In this document: positions 28,401-34,004 of the stretch, piece by piece | How the letters are laid out: each line of letters begins with the position of its first letter | Position numbering within the stretch: position 1 is the stretch's first letter | Assembly: GCA_044221335.1 (NCBI GenBank) | Contig: JBGAPI010000020.1 | Coordinates: forward strand, 20,532-84,531 | From: JBGAPI01 sp044221335 | GTDB taxonomy: Bacteria; Pseudomonadota; Gammaproteobacteria; Xanthomonadales; Ahniellaceae | Reading direction: 5' to 3' | Length of the DNA stretch: 64,000 bases | Program-made: the position numbers and the translations under genes | Notes under the pieces: generated by a model | What the model was told of the DNA's origin: nothing | The model's database searches: none | Seen by the model: the letters and a program-made list of their open reading frames with translations, nothing else

Positions 28401-28638
28401 CGTTGTTCGACCCGCCGCCGACCACGATCTTGCCGCTGGCCTGCACGATCAGCGCACGGCTGTCGGCCGGAACCAGGGCGGTGCCGAAGTTGGCCTGCGC
28501 CTTGCCGTCGCTGTCGAAGCTGCCGTCGAGGTCGCCGGAGGGATTGAGCGTCGACGCGACCACCGTCGCTGCCGCCGTGAGGGCGAGAAGACCGCCCAGG
28601 ACCCGCGCGCCGCGGGACGAGACACCCAGAATATTCAT
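19489..28638 (-). CDS. Giant multidomain surface protein (delta-60, Ig-like, GEVED, DUF11 repeats; FKDGFE tail)
   Basis: 3049 residues. Order: signal peptide (1-29); about eleven delta-60-type repeats (for example LNADGTLDTSFDGDGKV) over the first ~870 residues; a linker with a cysteine pair; ten tandem bacterial Ig-like repeats of about 97 residues (about 1080-2075), each starting like SSVNPSTFGQSVTFTATV and containing TGTVNFVIDGGAPQ; a GEVED domain (FGDAPAPYPTLAANDGARH, DDEDGVVF); four DUF11 repeats (VDLAVSHAESIDPVIAGSG, RNNGPSVASGV); an SbsA-like Ig domain (ATIAFSEALN, LRDLANNGL); and a C-terminal beta domain ending TDVLFKDGFE. No membrane anchor or autotransporter barrel is present. It is probably a secreted or surface adhesin-like filament. 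It is followed by the IPTL-like gene with a 4-base overlap. Confidence 0.88.
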   Translation of the reverse strand: MNILGVSSRGARVLGGLLALTAAATVVASTLNPSGDLDGSFDSDGKAQANFGTALVPADSRALIVQASGKIVVGGGSNNGLYKDYVITRLNTDGTTDAGFGQSAFGVAGVTVTDMGFDDHINAMAQNSTGSRFCGGGISGALFGVACYTANGLPDTTFSSDGIVLDNAPASVNGGSNVGRIEGMTFDRNDKLIAVGWGDFQPGLTREWVIRRWNTDGTPDTGFGNQGWVVIDHGGSDRAFDIAIIKGATIAQDILVVTGTRTTPSPRGAITLLKMDGTFYTTSNQITGTTGKGYYEPGGTTQFRGVAVQSDNDHIFVTGQGNGNRVARFSLSNASVQNSPSLGVDANDVGFRVRVAITGPVSSPSEDVYASGTTNSGVDFRVTKMPLTLASTTYNTGTSLSSQSDFAQDLAVDTSVGARNGFVTVAGTTQGNLNTIAVARYNTSGALDTAFNPTGTPPGTYYAAIRGGSTDESKAFAVQGDSKVVVAGTTFNSNGDYDLAVARFNVDGTQDTTGWASGSSGWFTKDFGPGSAESVEPNGVALDSSGRAVVVGSTGSSYFAVRFTTAGAVDSAFGGASGVVGNWGTNTSGKVVAIDGSDNVIVGGNITLNGDWKFSRLKAANGTIDTAFAGGTATVDISAGRSDVLKAIAIDPSGKIVAGGECVAPSGFFKMCLARLNADGTLDTSFDGDGKVFLSGLSGNDTFDIRSLRLLPDLDTPSATDYKIVVAGQFVQSSPSQAMWLAARFNMNGSLDTSFNGTGWKSFTAGPSTNVGSANSVALQYDEKLVVFGETSVVDPQNPGFYLFRQIAVARLNWDGSLDTTYGSGGFSYATQGSDPGEAYQGFIYPQTDPNGLKGRALSANFIIGGDFALTRFREDPAPIVGTTAAPDLTTASDLGRSSTDNITSDTTPTFTGACSEGETVYLLVNGANTQPRTRQVCPSTLTYSLTTTLSGVPRTTYSISTRTQTGIGDSAAASPALSIIVDAEINPAVVINAPTAGSNQLPNVSVDGTSEGVASIVVSTSHPKGGGCVAFLANGAADGSGSGAWTCANTGFKQGAHTITVKQTDLAGNTDATGVTRSFNVKVPTTAAITSATNPSKYGQSVTFTATITPGANPDLSLNGTNVRFVEGATTLATVALTAAGVGSAGTATFTPTGLGLPAGLHTIQAIYDENPNWTGSSAQVVQDVQKADTTTTLVSSVNPTVFGQPTTFTATVASVAPGAGTPDGTVAFVIDGGAPQNATLVSGVATLSTAALAVGNHSIVANYSGSSNYNTSTHTLAGGQTVNKAATATALAASPNPSTRGGTVTFTATVTAVSPGAGLPSGSVNFFLDGSATPSGSGTLDGSGAATFSTATLSVGTHTLTATYGGDGSFLTSNGTLSPVQTVNKAASATTVASSQNPTTFGQSVTFTATVVASAPATDTPTGTVNFVVDGGAPQAQTVDATGKATLTTAALNGGTHTVVANYLGDGNLSASTGTLAPVQTVNPAGTTTTIATSVNPSTFGQSITFTATVAVVSPGTGTPTGTVNFVVDGGAPQPQSLDASGQATLVNSSLSVGSHTVVATYVASANYATSTASLAPAQAVAQASTQTALASSVNPSVIGQPVVFTATVTAVAPGGGVPTGTVNFVIDGGAPQPKTLDAAGQATLTTSALAVGNHVVSANYAGTAGYAVSTTTLSGGQTVNQGTSSTSVSSAPNPSTLGQSVTFTATVTNVSGFSGTPSGTVAFFLDGAATPTSTQPLAAGTASYSNASLTVGTHTMSVTYSGDANFLGSSATLAPVQTVNKTTSSTTVASSANPSNFGNAVTFTATVTGPGGTPTGTVNFVIDGGAPQGATLDGSGMATFTTSGLSGGAHSVVANYVGDASYASSSGTLAPPQQVNPGTTTTSVGSSQNPSVFGGSVTFTATVAAVSAPGTPGGTVNFVIDGGTPVAASLDGSGLASLTTSALPVGSHSVVANYLGASNYAGSSGTLSPQQTVDKASTTTALASSQNPSAQGSSVTFTATVAPVGPATGTPTGSVGFSIDGGAPTSVALSAGTAALTTSALTPGTHTVAATYDGADTRFLGSTTTLAPVQSVFPVDFGDAPAPYPTLAANDGARHRVQGPRLGSLVDSEPDGFPSANADGDDTNASDDEDGVVFAGPLIPGQNATVTVTASAPAKLDAWIDFNNDGDWNDPGEQVFVSTSVVGGVNALSVAVPATTVANSNVFARFRLSTAGGLGVTGLAPDGEVEDYRLATSPVVDLAVSHAESIDPVIAGSGAGNLVYTVTARNNGPSVASGVMLSEALSLPTGVTTVSITPSAGGTYNAGTWTIGTLPVNATATLTVTLTADSTATTGSNTICSTAAVTGVTEPRLNTGDDSSTECTSVARNIDLTVSQTESIDPVVAGSGANNLVYVLTVSNAGPSAASAVSLTDTLALPTGVTLTSASPSQGAYAGSIWTLGNLAVGASATLTLNLTVAPNAASGNNSVCSAATVTGSAETRINPGNDSVNTCTSVTRQVDLKVSKTNSVDPVGAGSGAGNLVQTVTVQNLGASDASGVSLSEVITLPPAGVTIDSVTPSVGTYGAGTWSLGSLAVNASATLAVTYTVSASTAAGTTVCDTATVTASNETRINTGDDSATRCAGVVRLTDLSLTKSANVSAVGAGQQIVYTLTARNNGPGDATGVVVSDALPPSVTAVSTTGCVEALGVPTCTLGAIGNGASKAFTVTVTVNASPPPLIVNSATVTGTEPDPSSANNGASATVSTDTVPPTVTAIDTATATPDSVLSNCETVNHAVTGATIAFSEALNATDANTAANYRLVRAASTAAFSTTSCSSPAGSDTVVPLTASYDGGTHVTTLAFGDAVPDGVYRLLACGSLRDLANNGLSGGDLVRTFRIDARNWLLSGHFDSYDLVACTGAPWASATPGALTLMGIPDAGGSPISGSAHNTSTTSAIELSQCAVVPAGQTSAVMKTAIRVDGAAGTLVSVTPTCSFYGQAACAGSVISSASTPSVIGPTALGFLRVDATVDVPPGTLSASCSYSVSKVSGAGYNAYLDQLFLGTDVLFKDGFE

Positions 28639-28828
28639 GTTTTCCCCCGACCCCGATCCGTGACGCCGTCTGTTCGCCGTAGCAAACTACGAAAGAGATC
28701 ATAGATTGAGCAGGGGAAACAATGTTTGGCGAACGCGAAAGGTTTGCGAAATTGGCTCAGCCGGATGCCCTGAACGGTCCGATGGTGCCCGGCCCGACGG
28801 ACCTGCCGATCTGCGCAGGCGTTGATCG

Positions 28829-29347
28829 GTGAAGACCACGACGACTCTCGAGTGCATCGCGTTCGCGATGCTCGGAATCGCATCCGGGCCGGCGCGCGCC
28901 GCGAGTTCCTTCGATGGCATCACCTGCCAGTCCGACGTTCGCTCGATGCTGATCGGGCGGGTCATGCCGAGTGATCGAGTCCAGGCCTTGGAGGCGAAGT
29001 ACGCCAGCATCCAGCTGAAGGATGACGGTGCATTCGGTATGGAGATCGACGGTGACCCGTGGACGTTCATCGCGTGGCGAATCTGCGGTCGAGAGTACTC
29101 GCTGCTGGAGCGGCACGAGCGCGTGATGGATGTCGTCGCCGCGCCCGAGTCGTCGGGTGGACAGAGGTCTCGACTCGCTTCCTGCGCGGTCGATGGCTCC
29201 GCGCTCGACGACGCCACCTGCTTGTTTTTCGCCTCGGACGCTGGCACGCAGCCGCGCCCGGTGACGGAGGCCTGGCGGATCGACGGCGAGAAGCTCCGGT
29301 TCGAAAGGCTGGTCGGGCGAGAGATCGTCTGCACTCCCTACCCGTAG
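28829..29347 (+). CDS. Small exported protein of unknown function
   Basis: 172 residues from GTG 28829. A likely signal peptide (to about 24, ending ARA) precedes a mature part with four cysteines (ITCQSD, WRICGREY, ASCAVDG, DATCLFF) plus a C-terminal one (IVCTPYP). No family is recognised. It runs divergently from the giant gene and convergently to the TetR gene. Nearby ATG codons in frame are internal to the signal sequence, so the GTG is preferred with modest confidence. Confidence 0.55.
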   Translation: MKTTTTLECIAFAMLGIASGPARAASSFDGITCQSDVRSMLIGRVMPSDRVQALEAKYASIQLKDDGAFGMEIDGDPWTFIAWRICGREYSLLERHERVMDVVAAPESSGGQRSRLASCAVDGSALDDATCLFFASDAGTQPRPVTEAWRIDGEKLRFERLVGREIVCTPYP

Positions 29348-29447
29348 TTGCCGCCGGAGTCACCATGCGCCAGTTCCTCAGGTCCTGAGTCGCCTGGGTT
29401 TCCCTTGCCCCTGGTTTCGGCGGAGTCGGTGTGCCCGCGGCCGCCAT

Positions 29448-30071
29448 TCATCGCAGCAGCTTATCGGCCAGTGTGCGCGCAAGCACTGCCGGTTCCCGCT
29501 GCTCGATCGGAATGCCATCGAGCGCGCCGTCGATCAGCAGGTGGCTGAGTCCATGTGCCAGGCTCCATCCGGCCACCGCCAGATGAGCGCCGTGCTCGCG
29601 ATCATGCGCGAGCGAGGCCTGCAGCACGTGTTGGAAAGACGCCGCGGCCGCCTGTTGGAGTCCCGGGTGCTGCTCCTTGGCCGACAACAGGGGACCGAAC
29701 ATCAGGCGAAAGCGCTGCGGATGCGACATCGCGCAGCGGACGTAGGCCTCGTTGACGCGCAATAGTCGCTCGCGGCTGTCGGTCACGCTGACCGCTTCCG
29801 CCATGGCCGCCTCCAGGGCCTCGAATCCGCGTTGCGCCACGGCCGCCAGCAGGTCGTCCAGGGCGGCGAAGTGATGGTACGGGGCTGCATGGGAGACCCC
29901 CGCGACCCGCGCGACCTCGCGCAGCGTCAGCCCCTGTGCCCCGTGCTCGGCCAACAGGGCTTCCGCGGTCGCAAGCAGGGTCGCCCGCAGGTTGCCGTGA
30001 TGGTAGGGGCGGGCGGGAGCGGGCTTGGGGCGTCGTGCTGTCTTGCGTCCGGGTGATGAAGAGGTGCTCAT
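29448..30071 (-). CDS. TetR/AcrR-family transcriptional regulator
   Basis: 207 residues from ATG 30071. A basic tail (GRKTARRPKPAPARPYHHGN) precedes the HTH: LRATLLATAEALLAEHGAQG, LTLREVARVAGVSHAAPYHH, FAALDDLLAAVAQRGF. YHHGNLR and VSHAAPYHHF are typical of the subfamily with a WHG-type C-terminal ligand domain (here MAEAVSVTDSRERLLRVNEAYV onward). It probably represses the divergent membrane gene pair and itself. An in-frame upstream ATG at 30131 would include the putative operator, so it is less likely. Confidence 0.88.
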   Translation of the reverse strand: MSTSSSPGRKTARRPKPAPARPYHHGNLRATLLATAEALLAEHGAQGLTLREVARVAGVSHAAPYHHFAALDDLLAAVAQRGFEALEAAMAEAVSVTDSRERLLRVNEAYVRCAMSHPQRFRLMFGPLLSAKEQHPGLQQAAAASFQHVLQASLAHDREHGAHLAVAGWSLAHGLSHLLIDGALDGIPIEQREPAVLARTLADKLLR

Positions 30072-30077
30072 CGGATG

Positions 30078-30134
30078 ATCTTGACATGAGAAGGATTTGG
30101 TCGCCACAATGGCGTATCTTGCTATTGTCAAGAT
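30078..30134. promoter_or_regulatory. Divergent promoter with inverted ATCTTGACA half-sites (putative TetR operator)
   Basis: ATCTTGACA at 30078-30086 and its inverse TGTCAAGAT at 30126-30134 each contain a perfect -35 TTGACA, one per strand. Inside the right site TATCTTG-CTATTGT-CAAGATA forms a 7-base inverted repeat. Rightward, TTGACA is 18 bases from CACAAT. A regulator bound here would cover both promoters. Confidence 0.5.
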
Positions 30135-30157
30135 AGCCTTTGACGCGGGAGACCCCG

Positions 30158-30568
30158 ATGAACGCCTCCACTCTGCTGTTGTTGTCCGCGTGTGCGGTGC
30201 TGGGCGGCTTCGGTGCCGTGCACCTGCTGTACACCTACCGTGGCCACCGGCTCGAGCCGCGGGATCCGGACCTGCGCGCCGCCATGGAGCGCAGCCATCT
30301 TGTCATCACGCGACAGACGACGGTGTGGCGCGCGGGCAAGGGATTCAACGCCAGCCACAGCCTTGGCATGCTTGCGGTCGCGCTGATCTACGGCGATCTC
30401 GCACTGCTTCAGCCCCAGGTGCTGACGGGATCGCCGTTCCTGGCCGGACTGGGCATGGCCATCCTGCTGGCCTATCTCGTGCTCGCGCGACGCTACTTCT
30501 TCAGCATTCCGTTCCGGGGCATGACCCTGGCGTGCGTTCTCTATGGCCTCGGATGGGTGCTGCTGTGA
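30158..30568 (+). CDS. Four-span membrane protein of unknown function
   Basis: 136 residues with four hydrophobic spans (about 3-22, 65-83, 87-107, 115-134) and a charged loop RGHRLEPRDPDLRAAMERS between spans 1 and 2. Start ATG 30158 follows GGGAGA. The family is not recognised with certainty; small four-span proteins of this type often sit next to DUF4345 genes. Its stop overlaps the GTG of the next gene (GTGA), and the TetR gene is divergent, so it is probably regulated by that protein. Confidence 0.72.
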   Translation: MNASTLLLLSACAVLGGFGAVHLLYTYRGHRLEPRDPDLRAAMERSHLVITRQTTVWRAGKGFNASHSLGMLAVALIYGDLALLQPQVLTGSPFLAGLGMAILLAYLVLARRYFFSIPFRGMTLACVLYGLGWVLL

Positions 30569-30984
30569 GCCGGCGCGTGCTGCAGTGGACCACGGCGGCG
30601 CTCGCCCCGATTCCTCTGGCCACGGGGGGGCTGACGATGATGGGACTCGGCGACCCGATCTACGCGTCGGCCGGATTGCCGCATCACGTCCTGCTCGACA
30701 GCAACCTGCGCTTCCTCGGCGGGCTGTGGCTGATGCTGGGCCTCGTGCTGATCTGGCTGGTGCCACGCATCGAGCGCGAGACGGCGCTGTTCCGGGTGCT
30801 GTGGCTGATGGTGTTCGCAGGCGGCGTCGGTCGCCTGCTGTCGATGCTGGCGCTCGGCCTGCCGCCATGGCCGTTCATCGGCTTCACCCTGCTGGAAATC
30901 GTCGGCGCGCCGCTGTTCATCATCTGGCAGGCCGGCGTAGCGGCTTCGCCCGGGCGACCGCTTCCGCCTTCCCCGACCTGCTGA
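30565..30984 (+). CDS. DUF4345 membrane protein
   Basis: 139 residues from GTG 30565 (4-base overlap with the previous stop). Four hydrophobic spans. Family features are clear: LLDSNLRFLGGLWLMLGL, WLVPRIERETALFRVLWLM, GGVGRLLSML and GFTLLEIVGAPLFIIWQ. DUF4345 proteins are inner-membrane proteins of unknown role that are often under TetR-type control, as the divergent regulator suggests here. Confidence 0.82.
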   Translation: MSRRVLQWTTAALAPIPLATGGLTMMGLGDPIYASAGLPHHVLLDSNLRFLGGLWLMLGLVLIWLVPRIERETALFRVLWLMVFAGGVGRLLSMLALGLPPWPFIGFTLLEIVGAPLFIIWQAGVAASPGRPLPPSPTC

Positions 30985-31175
30985 TCTCGTCGGACTCCTC
31001 GAGCGGCGAATCGCGCAACCCAGCCATGGCGCTAGGGCTCCGCGTTCGCGGCAGCGGAACGGCGATCGCGTCGGCACGGGCTCGGTTTCGCGATGGCGTC
31101 GAGTGTTGGAACACGCGCCCAGTGCAAGGTTGCGAGTCGCTCCGTCGTGAGGCCCGGAATCGGCTAGGAGCAGTC

Positions 31176-31263
31176 GTAGGGCGCGCACTGCGCGCCGTCG
31201 CGAGGCGCGTCGTCATGGCTTCCGCTTACGGCGAGGAGCGGCCGTAGGGCGCGCATTGCGCGC
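31176..31263. repeat. Two REP-like units upstream of the lipoprotein gene
   Basis: The gap 30985-31480 has no convincing gene. It holds two copies, 67 bases apart, of GTAG followed by GGCGCGCA-N-TGCGCGCC (31176-31196 and 31243-31263), each trailed by an atcgcgaggcgc-like segment and a gcgaggagcgg-like segment. They are the same unit as the 68-base array at 32072-32411, in opposite orientation. Confidence 0.8.
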
Positions 31264-31331
31264 CATCGCGAGGCGCATCGTCAGGAATTCCGCTATCGGC
31301 GAGGAGCGGACGTCATGGTAAGACCACATCA

Positions 31332-31358
31332 ACGACTGCTTTCGGCAAAAGCAGTCGT
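31332..31358. repeat. Perfect 11-base inverted repeat before the lipoprotein gene
   Basis: ACGACTGCTTT-CGGCA-AAAGCAGTCGT. A partly similar stretch (GGCTTTTGCGCAAAGCAGTCG in two blocks) appears after the lipoprotein gene near 31998, so related palindromic sequences flank it. Confidence 0.65.
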
Positions 31359-31480
31359 CACCGCACCGCAGTGACCACAGCGGTATGACGTCCGGTCTGG
31401 AAGGCGCCCGTTGTCTGTATGCTCATCGCAGGCCAAGAGCCTTCCCGGCGTTGGCCCTTCAGCTCAACCGTGAGATTCAC

Positions 31481-31900
31481 GTGCAGCCACTTCCGAAATC
31501 TCTCGTCGCAATTGCGCTCCTTTCGGGATGTGCGACAGCGGAATCTCCGGTGCTTTCGGGCGCGTGGCTTCCTGGCACAAGTTGGGAGCTTCGGATCGAT
31601 GATCGTCCAACAGGCGCCCTCCAGGTCATTACGGTGCAGGTGACGACTGACCACGCGAATTCTTGTTTGGGCGGTGACTGGAAACGTCTAAAACGCGTCG
31701 ATGGCAGCTACAAGGGCCTTTCCGAGCCCGCGTACCAAGCGGCAGGGAATCGGGTCACCATCCTCCTCGTGTCTGACTTGTGCGACGCATATGACCTGCT
31801 TGATGGCGAGCTAACGGACGGACAGCTCAGGGCTCGCCATTCACTCTTTGGCTGGGGTAGCAAAGACATCGGTGTAGCAAGCGGCGTTCAGACCAGGTGA
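31481..31900 (+). CDS. Putative lipoprotein in AT-richer DNA
   Basis: 139 residues from GTG 31481, chosen because it gives a lipoprotein signal (MQPLPKSLVAIALLSGC, lipobox L-S-G-C). The mature part has a WLPGTSWELRIDDRP segment, a Cys in NSCLGG, a second in SDLCDAYDLL, and DGELTDGQLRARH. It may be an outer-membrane or periplasmic lipoprotein; no family is recognised. Its base composition is visibly less GC-rich than that of its neighbours, with codons such as aaa, att and ttt, and it lies between oppositely oriented repeat arrays. Both suggest recent acquisition. Confidence 0.6.
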   Translation: MQPLPKSLVAIALLSGCATAESPVLSGAWLPGTSWELRIDDRPTGALQVITVQVTTDHANSCLGGDWKRLKRVDGSYKGLSEPAYQAAGNRVTILLVSDLCDAYDLLDGELTDGQLRARHSLFGWGSKDIGVASGVQTR

Positions 31901-32071
31901 TCACTGGCGTCCAACCCGTCATTCGAAGGGACGCGGCGACCTCGCTCCGGATTCCATCGCGACTGCCGCTTGGCATCAGCGAGATCGTGATGTCGGCTTT
32001 TGCGCAAAGCAGTCGGCGGCGTAGCTCGATCGTTACGTCCGCTTCTCGCCGATAGCGGAAGTCCTTACCAA

Positions 32072-32411
32072 GCGCCTCGCGATGGCGCGCAGTGCGCGCC
32101 CTACGTCCGCTCCTCGCCGTTAGCGGACATGGGAATGAAGCGCCTCGCAATGGCGCGCAGTGCGCGCCCTACGGCCGCTCCTTGCCGCTAGCGGACATGG
32201 GAATGAAGCGCCTCGCAATGGCGCGCAGTGCGCGCCCTACGGCCGCTCCTTGCCGCTAGCGGATATGGGAATGAAGCGCCTCGCAATGGCGCGCAGTGCG
32301 CGCCCTACGGCCGCTCCGTGCCGCTGGCGGATATGGGAATGAAGCGCCTCGCAGTGGCGCGCAGTGCGCGTCCTACGGCCGCTCCTCGCTGAAATCGGAC
32401 GTCGATCTGAC
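32072..32411. repeat. 68-base tandem array, five units, containing REP-like palindromes
   Basis: Units begin at 32072, 32140, 32208, 32276 and 32344, exactly 68 bases apart and nearly identical; the last is incomplete. Each contains GGCGCGCA-G-TGCGCGCC followed by CTAC, then a GCTCCTTGCCGCTAGCGG palindromic segment and ATGGGAATGAA. A degenerate piece of a unit precedes the array (about 32037-32062). The rest of the gap 31901-32535 shows no gene. Confidence 0.9.
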
Positions 32412-32490
32412 TTGCCCTGGGTCGGCGCGCAGTGCGCGACCTGTGCCCATTCTCGTCTTCCCGCGATGACGCAAGGCCCTTCCACCCAAG

Positions 32491-32516
32491 AAAAACCCGC
32501 CTCTCGGCGGGCTTTT
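32491..32516 (-). terminator. Terminator of ppnN
   Basis: Leftward: CCCGCC/GGCGGG stem with a 4-base loop and a T5 run, 20 bases past the ppnN stop. The core is the same as the tRNA-Asn terminator at 18574-18601. Confidence 0.8.
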
Positions 32517-32535
32517 CGTTGACGGAGCACCCGCC

Positions 32536-33924
32536 TCAGCGCACCCGATAGCAGGGCTTGTACTCCGCTCCGCCGGGCAGCTTCATCCGGTGCTGCTGGA
32601 CGAAGGACTTCAGCATCCGGTCGAGCGCGGCCATGATCTCCGGGTCGCCCGTGATCTCGAACGGGCCGTGCTTCTCGATCGCGCGGATGCCGTCCTCCTT
32701 GACGTTGCCAGCGACGATGCCGGAGAACGCGCGGCGCAGTTCCGCCGCCAGCAGGTGCGGCTCGCGACCGCGGCGCAGGTCGAGTTTCGCCATCGCCTCG
32801 TGGCTCGGCGGGAAGGGCTTCTGCAGGTCGTGGCTGATCTTCAGCGACCAGTTGAAGAAGAACGCGTCGTGATCCTCGATGCGCTTCTCGCGGACCTCGC
32901 TGATGCCGCGCTTCACCGTGCGCGCGACCGCCTCCGCGTCGCCGATCATGATCCGGTAGCGCTGCGCCGCGTCGTCGCCGAGCGCGAGGCGAAGGAAGGC
33001 GTCGATCTCCCGGAAGTAGGCCTCGGAATCGGACGGGCCGGTGAGGATCATCGGGAAGGGCATGTCGGCGTTGGCCGGGTCGAGCAGGATGCCCATCAGG
33101 TACAGGATCTCCTCGGCGGTTCCGACGCCGCCGGGGAACACGATGATGGCGTGGCCGACGCGGACGAAGGCCTCGAGGCGCTTCTCGATGTCCGGCATGA
33201 TCACCAGGTGGTTGACCGCGGGATTCGGCGACTCCGCGGCGATGATGCCGGGCTCGGTGATGCCGATGTAGCGGCTGTTCCTGCGTCGCTGCTTGGCGTG
33301 GCCGATGATCGCGCCCTTCATCGGGCCCTTCATCGCGCCCGGTCCGCAGCCGGTGCAGATGTCGAGGCCGCGCAGGCCGAGTTCGTAGCCGACCCGCTTG
33401 GTGTAGTCGTACTCGACGCGGTTGATCGAGTGGCCGCCCCAGCAGACCACGAGGCTGGGATCGCGGTGCGCCTGCAGGATGCGCGCATTGCGCAGGATCT
33501 CGAACACGGCGTGGGTGATGCCCGGCGAATCGGAGACGTCGAAGCGTCCCTGTTCCAGCTGGTTGGCGACATAGACGATGTCGCGTACGACCGAGAACAG
33601 CTGGTCGCTGATGCCGCGGATCATGCGGCCATCGACGAAGGCCTGCGACGGCGCCGCGATCAGCTCGAGCTTGATGCCGCGATCCTGCTGGCCGACCTTG
33701 ATGTCGAAGTCCGGAAAGCGTTCGCGCATCGCGCGCGGGTCGTCGTTGGTCATGCCGCCGGTCAGCACGGCGAGTGCGCAGCGGCGCAGCAGGTCGTGCA
33801 CGCCGCCGGCGCTGGCGTCGCGCAGCCGGGAGACTTCTTCGCGCGACAGCACGTCGAGCCCGCCGACGGGACTGATGCGGGCGTTGACGACCTGCGGGGT
33901 GAGGGAAGATTCCTTGCGTGTCAT
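32536..33924 (-). CDS. ppnN: Nucleotide 5'-monophosphate nucleosidase PpnN (YgdH, LOG family)
   Basis: 462 residues. PpnN hydrolyses purine and pyrimidine nucleoside monophosphates to base and ribose-5-phosphate and in E. coli is stimulated by (p)ppGpp. The LOG/lysine-decarboxylase-like core is clear: VCWGGHSIN, CTGCGPGAMKGPMKGA, and the PGGxGTxxE motif in FPGGVGTAEEILYLMG. Long N- and C-terminal domains match the PpnN subfamily (E. coli 454 residues) rather than short LOG proteins. ATG 33924 has AGGA at good spacing; ATG 33939 is an alternative with a poorer site. It follows the cNMP/rhodanese gene by 80 bases on the same strand. Confidence 0.93.
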   Translation of the reverse strand: MTRKESSLTPQVVNARISPVGGLDVLSREEVSRLRDASAGGVHDLLRRCALAVLTGGMTNDDPRAMRERFPDFDIKVGQQDRGIKLELIAAPSQAFVDGRMIRGISDQLFSVVRDIVYVANQLEQGRFDVSDSPGITHAVFEILRNARILQAHRDPSLVVCWGGHSINRVEYDYTKRVGYELGLRGLDICTGCGPGAMKGPMKGAIIGHAKQRRRNSRYIGITEPGIIAAESPNPAVNHLVIMPDIEKRLEAFVRVGHAIIVFPGGVGTAEEILYLMGILLDPANADMPFPMILTGPSDSEAYFREIDAFLRLALGDDAAQRYRIMIGDAEAVARTVKRGISEVREKRIEDHDAFFFNWSLKISHDLQKPFPPSHEAMAKLDLRRGREPHLLAAELRRAFSGIVAGNVKEDGIRAIEKHGPFEITGDPEIMAALDRMLKSFVQQHRMKLPGGAEYKPCYRVR

Positions 33925-34004
33925 GGTGTTCCTGGTCATTCGATGGGTGGTGCCGCCGCCGTCGCGGATCGACGCGGGGCTTTGGGTTCCGGTGTCGACG
34001 CGGA

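Noticed and set aside
31332..32030. Integron attC-like cassette around the lipoprotein gene
   Set aside because: I could not find paired GTTRRRY core sites or an integrase; the flanking palindromes fit REP-like arrays better.
32072..32411. Possible CRISPR array
   Set aside because: The entire 68-base unit repeats; there are no short repeats separated by unique spacers, and no cas genes.
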